A stretch of DNA of 64,000 nucleotides from Infirmifilum sp. NZ (GTDB taxonomy: Archaea; Thermoproteota; Thermoprotei; Thermofilales; Thermofilaceae), in NCBI RefSeq assembly GCF_022693705.1, contig NZ_CP094288.1, positions 572,490 to 636,489 of the forward strand, read 5' to 3'. A program made the position numbers and the translations under genes. The notes below the pieces were generated by a model that was given only the letters and a program-made list of their open reading frames with translations, searched no databases and had not been told where the DNA came from. Shown here piece after piece: positions 42,182 to 49,901 of this stretch (positions are counted from its first letter, which is position 1; every line of letters begins with the position of its first letter).

Positions 42182-42916
42182 TTAGGGGGATACGCTGAGC
42201 CTCGGCGGGTAGCTATCAGCCTGCTGCCACGATTTTCCCTCGGATAACACGAGAATGTAGTAACCTTTTAACCTGAACGATGAGGGTTCTCGCGGGCAGA
42301 ACTCGTGGATGCCGTGGCCAAAACCTGTTACGGAGTATACGGGTGTCCCTGGCATCGAGAGATAGTCTGCAACCACTCTCGCCTCGTACGCCGATGGAGG
42401 GTAAGTGTATACTTCAAAGGACGTGCAGTTCCCCGACTTTACCTCGAAACTTCTCCACCCTGCCCACACGAAGGGCATTTTCTCAAACCCCGTTTGAATC
42501 TCGTCCTCCCGCGTGAAGTTCAGCACGTGAATTCCAAGTAGATGGGCTGGGAGGGGATCCGGAGCCCAGCTACAGACGACCTTGCAACCTCCCCCGCTAG
42601 GGAGCATGTCTGTATGAGCCCTAAAACGTAGTATATTAACAATCCTGGGCATGAGCGTCACGTTGGATAGGGTTGCGCGAAAACTGCTTCCATTAGGGCA
42701 GAGGGCTGTTAAAGCGAGCCCGCCCAGCCTAACGGGGAGGAAGTAGTCATTAGGGAAGTATAAGGTAACTTCGATTGAGTAGTTACTGGGACCCGTCTTG
42801 TTAACTCTAGAAATCTCGATGTAAGCTGGTTGCACAGAGAATATTACGTAGAGCTCGACCACCTCATATAGTACAAGTATAAAGAAGAGGGATAGGAGGA
42901 TATGTTTTAGCTTCAT
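42182..42916 (-). CDS. Membrane-anchored extracellular protein of unknown function
   Basis: This 244-residue protein has an N-terminal signal anchor at about 5-27 (HILLSLFFILVLYEVVELYV). A strand-rich extracellular part follows with N-glycosylation-type sites (NYS, NVT, NFT, NCT) and several cysteines that could pair as disulfides. No family is recognised. It lies 36 bases upstream of the peptide-modifying-like radical SAM gene on the same strand. Confidence 0.55.
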   Translation of the reverse strand: MKLKHILLSLFFILVLYEVVELYVIFSVQPAYIEISRVNKTGPSNYSIEVTLYFPNDYFLPVRLGGLALTALCPNGSSFRATLSNVTLMPRIVNILRFRAHTDMLPSGGGCKVVCSWAPDPLPAHLLGIHVLNFTREDEIQTGFEKMPFVWAGWRSFEVKSGNCTSFEVYTYPPSAYEARVVADYLSMPGTPVYSVTGFGHGIHEFCPREPSSFRLKGYYILVLSEGKSWQQADSYPPRLSVSP

Positions 42917-42960
42917 CGCAGTTAAGTTATCCTGATTTTTTGATTAAAAACCCTTACCTG

Positions 42961-43224
42961 CTAAAACCTAGAGATAAGGTCCTCTATGCACGAAACGAAG
43001 CGCTCGTACTTCTCGCACTTTAGCACTGTGAGGCCTGGGGTGTCTTCGTACTTTAATCTAAGCTCTACGAGCTTACCCCCTTCCTGGTGGAAACGTATCT
43101 TAGCTTTCCTGTAGCTTGAAGATACTTCTAGCACGTACTCCCCTTCTTCTACAGTGCGCCTGGTCGAGTAGCCTTTCTCCTGTAGGCTCTTCTCAATGAT
43201 CTCTAGGGCTTTCACCGGCTCCAT
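42961..43224 (-). CDS. Small protein of unknown function
   Basis: This 87-residue alpha/beta protein has an N-terminal helix VKALEIIEKSLQEKGY, then strands EYVLEVSSSYRKAKIRFHQEGG. It has two cysteines in its C-terminal helix region (LKCEKYERFVSCIEDLI). ACTATAATC lies about 24 bases upstream on the minus strand and supports the ATG. It is divergent from the hydroxyacid dehydrogenase. Not recognised. Confidence 0.55.
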   Translation of the reverse strand: MEPVKALEIIEKSLQEKGYSTRRTVEEGEYVLEVSSSYRKAKIRFHQEGGKLVELRLKYEDTPGLTVLKCEKYERFVSCIEDLISRF

Positions 43225-43291
43225 TCAAGCCACCTCGCTAACTTGATTATAGTGAAACTTATATAATTACCCTCCTAATCCTCCTTTTGCT

Positions 43292-44164
43292 ATGCAGAAA
43301 GTGGCTTTTCTCGGAACGGGGCTGATGGGCTACAATATGGCTAGGCGCCTCGCCGAAAGCGGGTTCAGCGTAACGGCTTGGAATAGAACCTTGGAGAAAG
43401 CAATGCCCCTCGCGTCTCACGGAGTTAGGGTTGCGGCGGATATACGGGGCGCTGTTGAGGAAGCCGGAATTATAGCGATAATGGTATCCGATGACGAAGC
43501 CTCCGAGTCGGTCCTTGAGCAGGTTTTCGCCAGTGCACCTAAAGGGGCGTTAGTGGTGAATCACTCGACAGTTACCCCAATGCACTCGGGGAAAATGTTC
43601 CAGGAGGCGCGGAGAAGAGGACTTTTCTACGTTGCAATTCCCGTGATGGGGGGTCCTGCTGATGCGGCGCGCGGCGAGCTCGTCGGCATAGCTGGGGGTG
43701 ATTTGGAGAAGCTTGAGGAGATTAAAGCTTACCGGGAGGCCTTGTTTAAGAGTTTACACTATGTGGGAGGTGTAGAGGAGGCGACGGCTGTTAAGCTCGC
43801 ACTTAACAGCATCTATTTCTCCGCGATGATAGGGGTAGCTGAGGCACTGGTTCTGGCCGAGGCTTGGAGAGTTCACCCTCAAAAGCTCTTCGAAATAGCT
43901 GGGGACTTGTGGATTAAGCCTATAGTGGAAAGGTACGGGAGTAGGCTCTTGTCGGAGACATACCCCGTGAGCTTTAAGATGAGCCTCGCGGCTAAAGACA
44001 TGAACTACGCGGTTCAATCTGGAGCCGAAAAAGGGTTCGCGCTACCTCACATAGCCGCCATGGCTCAAGCGCTTTTACTCGCCTCTAACAGCGGGGGGTT
44101 AGGGGAGGAGGATTACACTCGAATCTATAAGTTCCTGAGGGGATATAAGCTGGCCTCAAAGTAG
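43292..44164 (+). CDS. Beta-hydroxyacid dehydrogenase (HIBADH/6PGDH family)
   Basis: This 290-residue NAD(P)-dependent dehydrogenase has the Rossmann motif FLGTGLMGYNMA and the substrate segment NHSTVTP. The catalytic lysine is in ATAVKLALNSIYF. The family oxidises 3-hydroxyisobutyrate, tartronate semialdehyde or similar beta-hydroxyacids; the substrate here is unknown. CTTATATAATT centred 27 bases upstream supports the ATG as leaderless. Its end overlaps the GTPase-operon end by 9 bases (convergent). Confidence 0.88.
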   Translation: MQKVAFLGTGLMGYNMARRLAESGFSVTAWNRTLEKAMPLASHGVRVAADIRGAVEEAGIIAIMVSDDEASESVLEQVFASAPKGALVVNHSTVTPMHSGKMFQEARRRGLFYVAIPVMGGPADAARGELVGIAGGDLEKLEEIKAYREALFKSLHYVGGVEEATAVKLALNSIYFSAMIGVAEALVLAEAWRVHPQKLFEIAGDLWIKPIVERYGSRLLSETYPVSFKMSLAAKDMNYAVQSGAEKGFALPHIAAMAQALLLASNSGGLGEEDYTRIYKFLRGYKLASK

Positions 44165-45220
44165 GGCGATCTCGTACCACCTGTGCGCCTTTACCGCCAA
44201 GTAATCGACTATCCTCACAGGTGTGAGCAGAGCAATCCTTACGAGAAAGGCGGCTAGAGCCTCGGGCAGGCGTGCCTGCACTTCGCGAGGAACCCTACCG
44301 ATGGCTATCTCAGCGTCTATACCGGACACGGCTTCAGGCGGCACGTTGTCGAAGCCTGTCAGACGGAACTTCTCATCGAAGTACCACCTGGCGTGCACTC
44401 TCCTCTGAGAGTTCTTAATCAAGACTACTCCCACGTACCCCTGTGACGGTTTTACAATCCTCTCGTCTATGTAAACTACGACTTTCTTCAAGCTCCTTCT
44501 GCCAACGACCTCGAGCTTGCGCCCTGAAATATACGATGCCAGGCTCTCAATCAGGGACTGCGGCGAGTGATGCCCATCGGAGAGCACCTGCTGAGGGATC
44601 TTCTCAACGGGGCGCTCGGAGAGAATCTCTAGTAACCTTCGCATGTTCTTCCCGTGCGCGAAGAGGTTCTCCCAGGGGGGTTGCCACCAGTAGTCGAAGC
44701 GCTCAAGCTCCTCAAGGTCAACCGATTTTTCATCTATGACTCTCAGATTCTGATCGAAGAGAAGCTCGGCCACTATGCTCGTTTTTGAGTCCTCGGTTTT
44801 TGCTATGAGGGCCGCGCCCCAGCTTCGCTTGCGGAGAAAGCTTCCGGGTAAGACAGCAAGTATCGACCCGGGGATTACCGGTTCCTTGTCAGAGTTCGCT
44901 GCAGCTTCTCGAACAGCTTCGATGAGAGTCTTAATCCTTCCGGGAAGGTATGCTTTACTCAGTTTTACTCTTCTCTCGTCGACGTACTGGGCGTTAAGGT
45001 AGGAAGCCGCGACCTCGCCAGCAGCGCCTCCCACGACGATGACCTCCTCGGATTTTAGGCTGAAGCCCTCAGGGCACCTAATCTGCGCTCCATCAGAGTC
45101 GTAACACTTTACTGGTCTTAGCTCATCGTCCAGCAAAGCCACGGCTGGTGAACCCCCATCGGACACGAAAAGGGGAGCGGCAGGTGACCTCAAGGGCTCG
45201 GGCACGTAAAGGATATTCAT
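44156..45220 (-). CDS. Unknown protein, last gene of the GTPase operon
   Basis: This 354-residue protein has no recognised family. It has a mixed alpha/beta pattern. Strand LFVSDGGSPAVALLDDEL is near the N-terminus, and VIVVGGAAGEVAASYL resembles a nucleotide- or phosphate-binding turn. A later half rich in beta strands ends in IVDYLAVKAHRWYEIALL. It lies 6 bases after the 278-residue gene, so it belongs to the GTPase operon. No membrane helices are evident. Confidence 0.55.
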   Translation of the reverse strand: MNILYVPEPLRSPAAPLFVSDGGSPAVALLDDELRPVKCYDSDGAQIRCPEGFSLKSEEVIVVGGAAGEVAASYLNAQYVDERRVKLSKAYLPGRIKTLIEAVREAAANSDKEPVIPGSILAVLPGSFLRKRSWGAALIAKTEDSKTSIVAELLFDQNLRVIDEKSVDLEELERFDYWWQPPWENLFAHGKNMRRLLEILSERPVEKIPQQVLSDGHHSPQSLIESLASYISGRKLEVVGRRSLKKVVVYIDERIVKPSQGYVGVVLIKNSQRRVHARWYFDEKFRLTGFDNVPPEAVSGIDAEIAIGRVPREVQARLPEALAAFLVRIALLTPVRIVDYLAVKAHRWYEIALL

Positions 45221-45226
45221 GAAACC

Positions 45227-46063
45227 TTACCTCTTTACCGCCACAATCCCTGCGAAACCCTTATCCTTGCTAAGCCTGACTCCTGCGAACCGCCACCTCT
45301 GCAAGTCATCGACGAGCTGTTTGACATCAGGGTATGGCGGGACGTCCATCAAACTTAGGAGTGTTTTCATCCCCTCGCGCGCGTTCAAAGGTATGACGGC
45401 TGCGAACACCCCTCTCCTCTTCAGAGCAAGGGATGCTAGTGTCAGCATGCCCCTCCACCCCAGCTTCCAGCCTCCTATAGGGCCTACGAAGAGCATGTCA
45501 AGGGATTCTTTAAGCTTACTCACCTCCTGAACGTTCTCGAGGTTGACGATATCCAGGTTCATGGAGTAGCGACGGACGTACTCGTCTATTATTTCCCGAA
45601 ATAGGGAGTTTTCGAAACTTGCCTTTTCTAACAGGAGAAACTGCTTCCCGCCAAGCCTGTCAGCCGTCTTCCCCAGCACCAGAGGTGTTACGTTGCTGAC
45701 TTCACCGACAGCGGGTGAGGGGGGAATAGAGGCGGTGTTAAGTATCCAGTCGACTATTCTCTTCACAGGAAGTGCCTCGTAGAATAGCTCGTTCATAAAA
45801 ACGTAGGGACGCCAGTCGCCGTCCCTGTGCGACTTCACTAGAGCAGTAACGGTGTATCTGAAGAGCTCTTGAAGCTGCTGGTCCTCTAGGGTTAGCGGGG
45901 TGGTTTTCAGCCTTTCATTCGCAGTAGCCACCAAGAAGGGGAGATCCACCTTTAAAACTTCAAGGGTCTCGAGCTTCGGGTGGTTGACTTCCTGGAGGGC
46001 GCGGATAGCCTCCGGCAGGATTAGCGTTAAAGCGTCGTAAACGGCTTCGTCTGAAGACATCAC
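45227..46063 (-). CDS. Unknown protein, possibly a degenerate Rossmann methyltransferase, third gene of the GTPase operon
   Basis: This 278-residue protein is helical in its first 130 residues. The C-terminal half has SLDMLFVGPIGGWKLGW, then a helix and RRGVFAAVIPLN, then RWRFAGVRLSKDKGFAGIVAVKR. That order resembles the second half of class I methyltransferases. A clear SAM-binding GxGxG is missing, so activity is doubtful. It overlaps the 268-residue gene by 4 bases. Confidence 0.5.
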   Translation of the reverse strand: MMSSDEAVYDALTLILPEAIRALQEVNHPKLETLEVLKVDLPFLVATANERLKTTPLTLEDQQLQELFRYTVTALVKSHRDGDWRPYVFMNELFYEALPVKRIVDWILNTASIPPSPAVGEVSNVTPLVLGKTADRLGGKQFLLLEKASFENSLFREIIDEYVRRYSMNLDIVNLENVQEVSKLKESLDMLFVGPIGGWKLGWRGMLTLASLALKRRGVFAAVIPLNAREGMKTLLSLMDVPPYPDVKQLVDDLQRWRFAGVRLSKDKGFAGIVAVKR

Positions 46064-46866
46064 TCGATCACCAGGTCGATCACGCCCCGCCTGTATAATG
46101 ATAGAACAGTCTCAGCGTACGAGAAGAGCACCTGGGGGGCCTCGGACCCTAGGATGTCGCTCACCTTTAACCCGCCGGATTCTATCACGCGTGACACGAA
46201 ATTGCCGTTGTATTTCTCGTAGAGGATTGTGGGCCTGTACTTCTTCACCAGGAGAGACTCGGGCAACCTAGGCTTTATTGTGATCGTGGAGGCGTTGGCC
46301 ACAAGCCAAAAAACTTGCTTTGCGTAGGTAAAGGGCTGCTCCTCCACCATTACGTCGAAGATGCGCAGAGTGTTTATGTAGTCTAGCGGTAGGGTGGAGT
46401 AGGAGTTCTCCAGAACATCTACCAAGAGCTCGAGCCAAGCCCGCACGTGGCTGTAGCTCACGTCCCGCTGAAAGTCCACTTCGAGGCTGGTATCAGGGGC
46501 AGAGACCTTGATGGAAGTGCTGATGCTTCGCGTCGAGTACACTAGCCTGAGGTTAAGCTTCCTCGACTCTATCACGAAGCCTGCGATGTTGCGTAGCCCT
46601 TTGACGTCTCTAAGAGGTATGCGGACCTCGTATAGACCCTTTTCCGGCGCTTGAAGAGCGGCGAAAACCCTCGTACCCCTCTCAGCCCCGTTGCTATCGA
46701 AGTATGCCACAAGCACGTGATCCGAGTGCGGTACAGCTACGCCGACCAGGCCAAGAGGGTTGCTCTTCGCCTCCTCGAGCAGCTCGCTGGTGAGCGTCAC
46801 TGGAAAGACCTCGCCGCACTTGGGACACCTTGTTTTGACTGTTCTCACAGCGCTGACCTCGCTCAT
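46060..46866 (-). CDS. CPxC/HSDH-domain protein, second gene of the GTPase operon
   Basis: This is a 268-residue protein. Residues 1-80 contain one CPKC knuckle (C14, C17) and VAVPHSDHVLVAYFDSNG, the same domain as the stand-alone 78-residue protein at 26138. The remainder is strand-rich, then helical (YSHVRAWLELLVDVLENSY, VFWLVANASTITIKPRL), and not recognised. It sits 4 bases after the GTPase gene and overlaps the next gene by 4 bases. It may be an effector or adapter of the GTPase (inference from context). Confidence 0.6.
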   Translation of the reverse strand: MSEVSAVRTVKTRCPKCGEVFPVTLTSELLEEAKSNPLGLVGVAVPHSDHVLVAYFDSNGAERGTRVFAALQAPEKGLYEVRIPLRDVKGLRNIAGFVIESRKLNLRLVYSTRSISTSIKVSAPDTSLEVDFQRDVSYSHVRAWLELLVDVLENSYSTLPLDYINTLRIFDVMVEEQPFTYAKQVFWLVANASTITIKPRLPESLLVKKYRPTILYEKYNGNFVSRVIESGGLKVSDILGSEAPQVLFSYAETVLSLYRRGVIDLVIE

Positions 46867-46870
46867 GTAT

Positions 46871-47383
46871 TCACCTCTTTGCTAAAGCGGCCTTAACGAG
46901 CTCTAGGAACGGTTTCTCGACGCCCAGTTGCTGCTTAGCCGATACCTCGTAGTAGCCTATGAAGTTGTGTTTTCGCGCGTAGTCTTCAGCCAATTCCCTC
47001 GGAACTATCCTGTACTCCTCCAGATCCTTCTTGTTGCCGACTAACACTGCGGGAACGGGGCCCAGCACCTGCTCGGCTATCTTGCGCCAGTTTTCTATTT
47101 CCGCGAATGTCTCCTCCCGAGTTATATCGTAGACGTAAACCACGCCCCTGGCACCCCTCAGGAAAGCGGGGGCGAGGAAGCGGAAGCGGTGCTCTCCCCC
47201 AAGATCCCAGATCGCTACGCTTACCTCACCGATGCTGTCGAAGCTCAGCTTTCTAAAGAAGTGCTGTATACCTACGGTTATCCTCTCGCTCGCGTTAAAC
47301 GGGTTGCCGGTGAAGACCCTAGCCAAGCTTGTCTTGCCGACGCCACCAGGGCCACAGAGCGAGATCTTAATCACGGCGTTCAA
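46871..47383 (-). CDS. Small Ras/Arf-like GTPase
   Basis: This 170-residue protein has all G motifs: P-loop GPGGVGKTS (11-19), switch I T36, WDLGG (59-63), NKKD (117-120) and SAK (148-150). The switch II residue equal to the catalytic Gln61 of Ras is glutamate (DLGGEHRF), which should lower intrinsic GTP hydrolysis or make it depend on a partner. There is no lipidation cysteine at the end. It has a TTG start, with an in-frame GTG three codons later. It heads a four-gene operon of otherwise unknown proteins. Confidence 0.88.
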   Translation of the reverse strand: MNAVIKISLCGPGGVGKTSLARVFTGNPFNASERITVGIQHFFRKLSFDSIGEVSVAIWDLGGEHRFRFLAPAFLRGARGVVYVYDITREETFAEIENWRKIAEQVLGPVPAVLVGNKKDLEEYRIVPRELAEDYARKHNFIGYYEVSAKQQLGVEKPFLELVKAALAKR

Positions 47384-47414
47384 ACCCCATCTGCGAAAAC
47401 AATCAATACCAGGG

Positions 47415-47498
47415 ATAAAAATTTATTCTTGGATTATTTGGAAAAGTTTCGCTACCAAAATAAAAATTCGTTCTCGAGTTATTCGGAAAAGTTTCGCT
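47415..47498. repeat. Imperfect 45-bp tandem repeat between the aminotransferase and the GTPase operon
   Basis: Bases 47415-47453 match 47460-47498 at 33 of 39 positions with a period of 45. The second copy reaches the stop codon of the aminotransferase gene. The best conserved core is GGAAAAGTTTCGCT. It may be a duplicated terminator or promoter segment. Confidence 0.6.
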
Positions 47499-48691
47499 CA
47501 CTCTGCAACCCAGGCTTTTATCCTCTCAATGCCCTTCTCTATATCCTCCTCTCTAACCGCGAAGGAGAACCTCAGATGGTTAACACCCGCCTCCTTGGGG
47601 AAAGCTGTTCCCGGCAGTACTACGACTCCCTTTTCCTCTAACAGCCTGTCTGCAAGCTCCCTCTCATTCTTGACGCCTTTCGCTCGTATAACTTCTGAGA
47701 AATCTGGGAAGATGTAGAATGCTCCTTCGGGTTTTATGACCTTCACACCTCTTATCGAGAGGAGCCTGCTGTATATAAGGTCGCGCCTACGCCTGTACTG
47801 ATCCAGTATGGGCTTGAACCACTCGAGGCCGTCCCTTAGAGCCTTTGCCGCGGCTATCTGGGCGAAGGTTACAGGGCAAGAGTACATGTTGTTGGCGATA
47901 ACGGAGAGCTTAGATATGAGCTCCCTGTTTGAAACGACGTACCCGAGCCTCCAGCCCGTCATCCCGAAAGTCTTCGAGAAGCCGTTGACGTAGTAGACGA
48001 CTTCCCGCCAGTGGTCGGTCTGCAGTGTCGAGTAGTGAGAGCCCTCGTAGACAAAGTGGTCGTATATTTCATCCGATAGTACGACGAACCTCTTCTCATA
48101 GGCAAGCTCCACCAGCGCCTCGACATCCTTCCTGTCCATCGTGGAGCCCACGGGGTTTTCAGGGTAGTTTATGACTATCATCCTAGTCTTACTTGATACC
48201 AGTTTTTCCACGTCCTCGAAACGGATTTTGTAGTTGTTCCCGCTGTGCAGTCTCACGAACCTGGTTTTTGCGCCAACAAAGTTAGCTACCGACTCGTACA
48301 GCGGGTACGAGGGATCGGGGAGAATTACTTCGTCGCCCGGCTCCAAAAGGGCCAGCATGCCGATGAAGACAGCCGCTTTCGCCCCGGCCGTAACTGCAAC
48401 CTCGTCTGGCTTAACGTCCAACCCGTACTTCTCGTTCAGGAAATCCGCAATACATTCCCTGAGCTCAGGCATACCGAGACTCGGACCGTAGCCGTTGTAC
48501 CCGGCGTCCATGGCCTCCTTGGCATACGCTATAACGTTCGGCGGGGGTTGGAAATCTGGCTGCCCGATTCCGAAGGACACTACATCTACGCCTTTGCGCC
48601 TTAGCTCCATACTACGCGCCAGGTAAACGAAAGCTTCCTCGGCGCCTAGTCGGCTGGCAGAAGAGCTTACTCGCAGGATTGGGCTCGACAC
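47498..48691 (-). CDS. Class I PLP-dependent aminotransferase (aspartate type)
   Basis: This 397-residue fold-type I aminotransferase has FGIGQPDFQPP, VINYPENPVGS and SDEIYDHF. The PLP-lysine segment is NGFSKTFGMTGWRLGY, and the C-terminal HLRFSFA carries the substrate arginine. It probably interconverts aspartate or another amino acid with 2-oxoglutarate; it is clearly distinct from the one at 1503. AATAAAT is 27 bases before the GTG at 48691, making it leaderless. Confidence 0.9.
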   Translation of the reverse strand: MSSPILRVSSSASRLGAEEAFVYLARSMELRRKGVDVVSFGIGQPDFQPPPNVIAYAKEAMDAGYNGYGPSLGMPELRECIADFLNEKYGLDVKPDEVAVTAGAKAAVFIGMLALLEPGDEVILPDPSYPLYESVANFVGAKTRFVRLHSGNNYKIRFEDVEKLVSSKTRMIVINYPENPVGSTMDRKDVEALVELAYEKRFVVLSDEIYDHFVYEGSHYSTLQTDHWREVVYYVNGFSKTFGMTGWRLGYVVSNRELISKLSVIANNMYSCPVTFAQIAAAKALRDGLEWFKPILDQYRRRRDLIYSRLLSIRGVKVIKPEGAFYIFPDFSEVIRAKGVKNERELADRLLEEKGVVVLPGTAFPKEAGVNHLRFSFAVREEDIEKGIERIKAWVAE

Positions 48692-48831
48692 ATTTACAGA
48701 CTGAGCTTTCTACAATTTATTTCTTGTATGTCTCACTTTTTAGCCCTTTTACGCTAGCCACGTAACAAAGCATACGTTTTTGGGCTGATTTAATAAGTAA
48801 AAGTTTAAAAACTTTGCAGTGATGATTTAAA

Positions 48832-49317
48832 TTGGATGTTGACATGGAGGACCTTGTAAGTAATGTTAACCTAGTGCTTAAGCTCATAGAAGACGGTATT
48901 AAGGAGAGAAAATTCCCCGAGGCCATGCGAACCTATATAGAGCAGCTTGGCCGGAACCTGAGGCAGTTTCTAGACGTGGTGGAGGTTAGTGCGCTTGCAA
49001 ACACGATCCAGTCCCCTATTAGCCCCAGTTCAAGGGGAGCTATGTTCAACCTCAGGAAAGCCTTCTACGCGACGCTGTCCAGGCTGGTAAAGGAGCAAGG
49101 AGTTGACCGCAGTAAGAGCCTTGAGGAGTGGCGGAGAGTAGCTAGAAAGCTCATAGAAGAGATCGAGAGAAGAGGCATCACTGAGGCCCCGTGCAAGATC
49201 CTCTTGACATACGAGGTTGCAAGCGACGGCCAGTCGAAGTACATCTCCTTTAAGGATGCGAGGATCCTCTACTTCGACCTCGAAGGTATCATCAAAGTAG
49301 ACTTGATGACAAGCTAA
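48832..49317 (+). CDS. Helical protein of unknown function
   Basis: This 161-residue protein is mostly long helices (LVSNVNLVLKLIEDGIKERKF, RRVARKLIEEIERRG) with a strand-rich end (CKILLTYEVASDGQSKYISF). AGTTTAAAAACTTT lies about 26 bases before the TTG at 48832; an ATG four codons later is an alternative. It overlaps the convergent 100-residue gene by 4 bases. Not recognised. Confidence 0.55.
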   Translation: MDVDMEDLVSNVNLVLKLIEDGIKERKFPEAMRTYIEQLGRNLRQFLDVVEVSALANTIQSPISPSSRGAMFNLRKAFYATLSRLVKEQGVDRSKSLEEWRRVARKLIEEIERRGITEAPCKILLTYEVASDGQSKYISFKDARILYFDLEGIIKVDLMTS

Positions 49318-49616
49318 GCACCAGAAGCTCCTCGCTCTTCGTACGGAGAGTTCAGAGTAGTTGAGACCAGGCTCTTCGTTTCTGCTTCCCCGAGAATCAG
49401 CTCAGCCAGCTTAATGAAGGACTCAAAGTCTCCTCTGCGTCTAACTTCCTTAACTCGCTTCTTGTAGTAAGGGTGCTCGAAGACGAGCATTCTCGCCATT
49501 TCCTCGAAAACCTTCCTACCTTCACTGTTGAGCCTGTCCCCGGAGAAGTAATCGTACCTGTGGACGATTAGCTTCCTAGCAAGAGCCTTAACATCTCTAC
49601 CAAACATCACTAACAT
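49314..49616 (-). CDS. Small basic helical protein of unknown function
   Basis: This 100-residue protein has a positively charged, helical composition (VKALARKLIVHRYDYFSGD, YYKKRVKEVRRRGDFESFI). It may bind nucleic acid, but no motif is recognised. It lies 20 bases after a 44-residue small ORF on the same strand, which suggests a two-gene unit. Confidence 0.5.
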   Translation of the reverse strand: MLVMFGRDVKALARKLIVHRYDYFSGDRLNSEGRKVFEEMARMLVFEHPYYKKRVKEVRRRGDFESFIKLAELILGEAETKSLVSTTLNSPYEERGASGA

Positions 49617-49636
49617 TGAAAAAGTCAGAAAAAAGA

Positions 49637-49771
49637 CTATTTTACCTTTACTAGGTAAACGCTTCCCATAGATTCAATCACAATCCCGGGAGGGGGTGCA
49701 ACAACGCGCCTCACGCGGATCCTCTTCCCTGCAACCCTGCTCAGGAACTCCTCCATCGTTATTTCCTCCAT
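49637..49771 (-). CDS. 44-residue small protein
   Basis: A complete small ORF with ATG start and TAG stop. The product has an N-terminal amphipathic stretch (EITMEEFLSRVAGK) and then a basic beta-like part (RIRVRRVVAPPPGIVIESMG, VYLVKVK). Codon use is like real genes. CTGGATAAGAG lies about 27 bases upstream. It is immediately upstream of the 100-residue gene. Length and charge suggest a regulatory or binding peptide, but nothing is known. Confidence 0.5.
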   Translation of the reverse strand: MEEITMEEFLSRVAGKRIRVRRVVAPPPGIVIESMGSVYLVKVK

Positions 49772-49901
49772 GTGACCCAACCCACCACTTGTACTCTTAT
49801 CCAGGGAGCTTCAATATGTTTTGCCGTAAAATAAGCTGGGCTTCAACCGTATGCAGATTGCTATACGTACAGCTTATTAACCCGCTTCTAGGAAGAGACC
49901 T

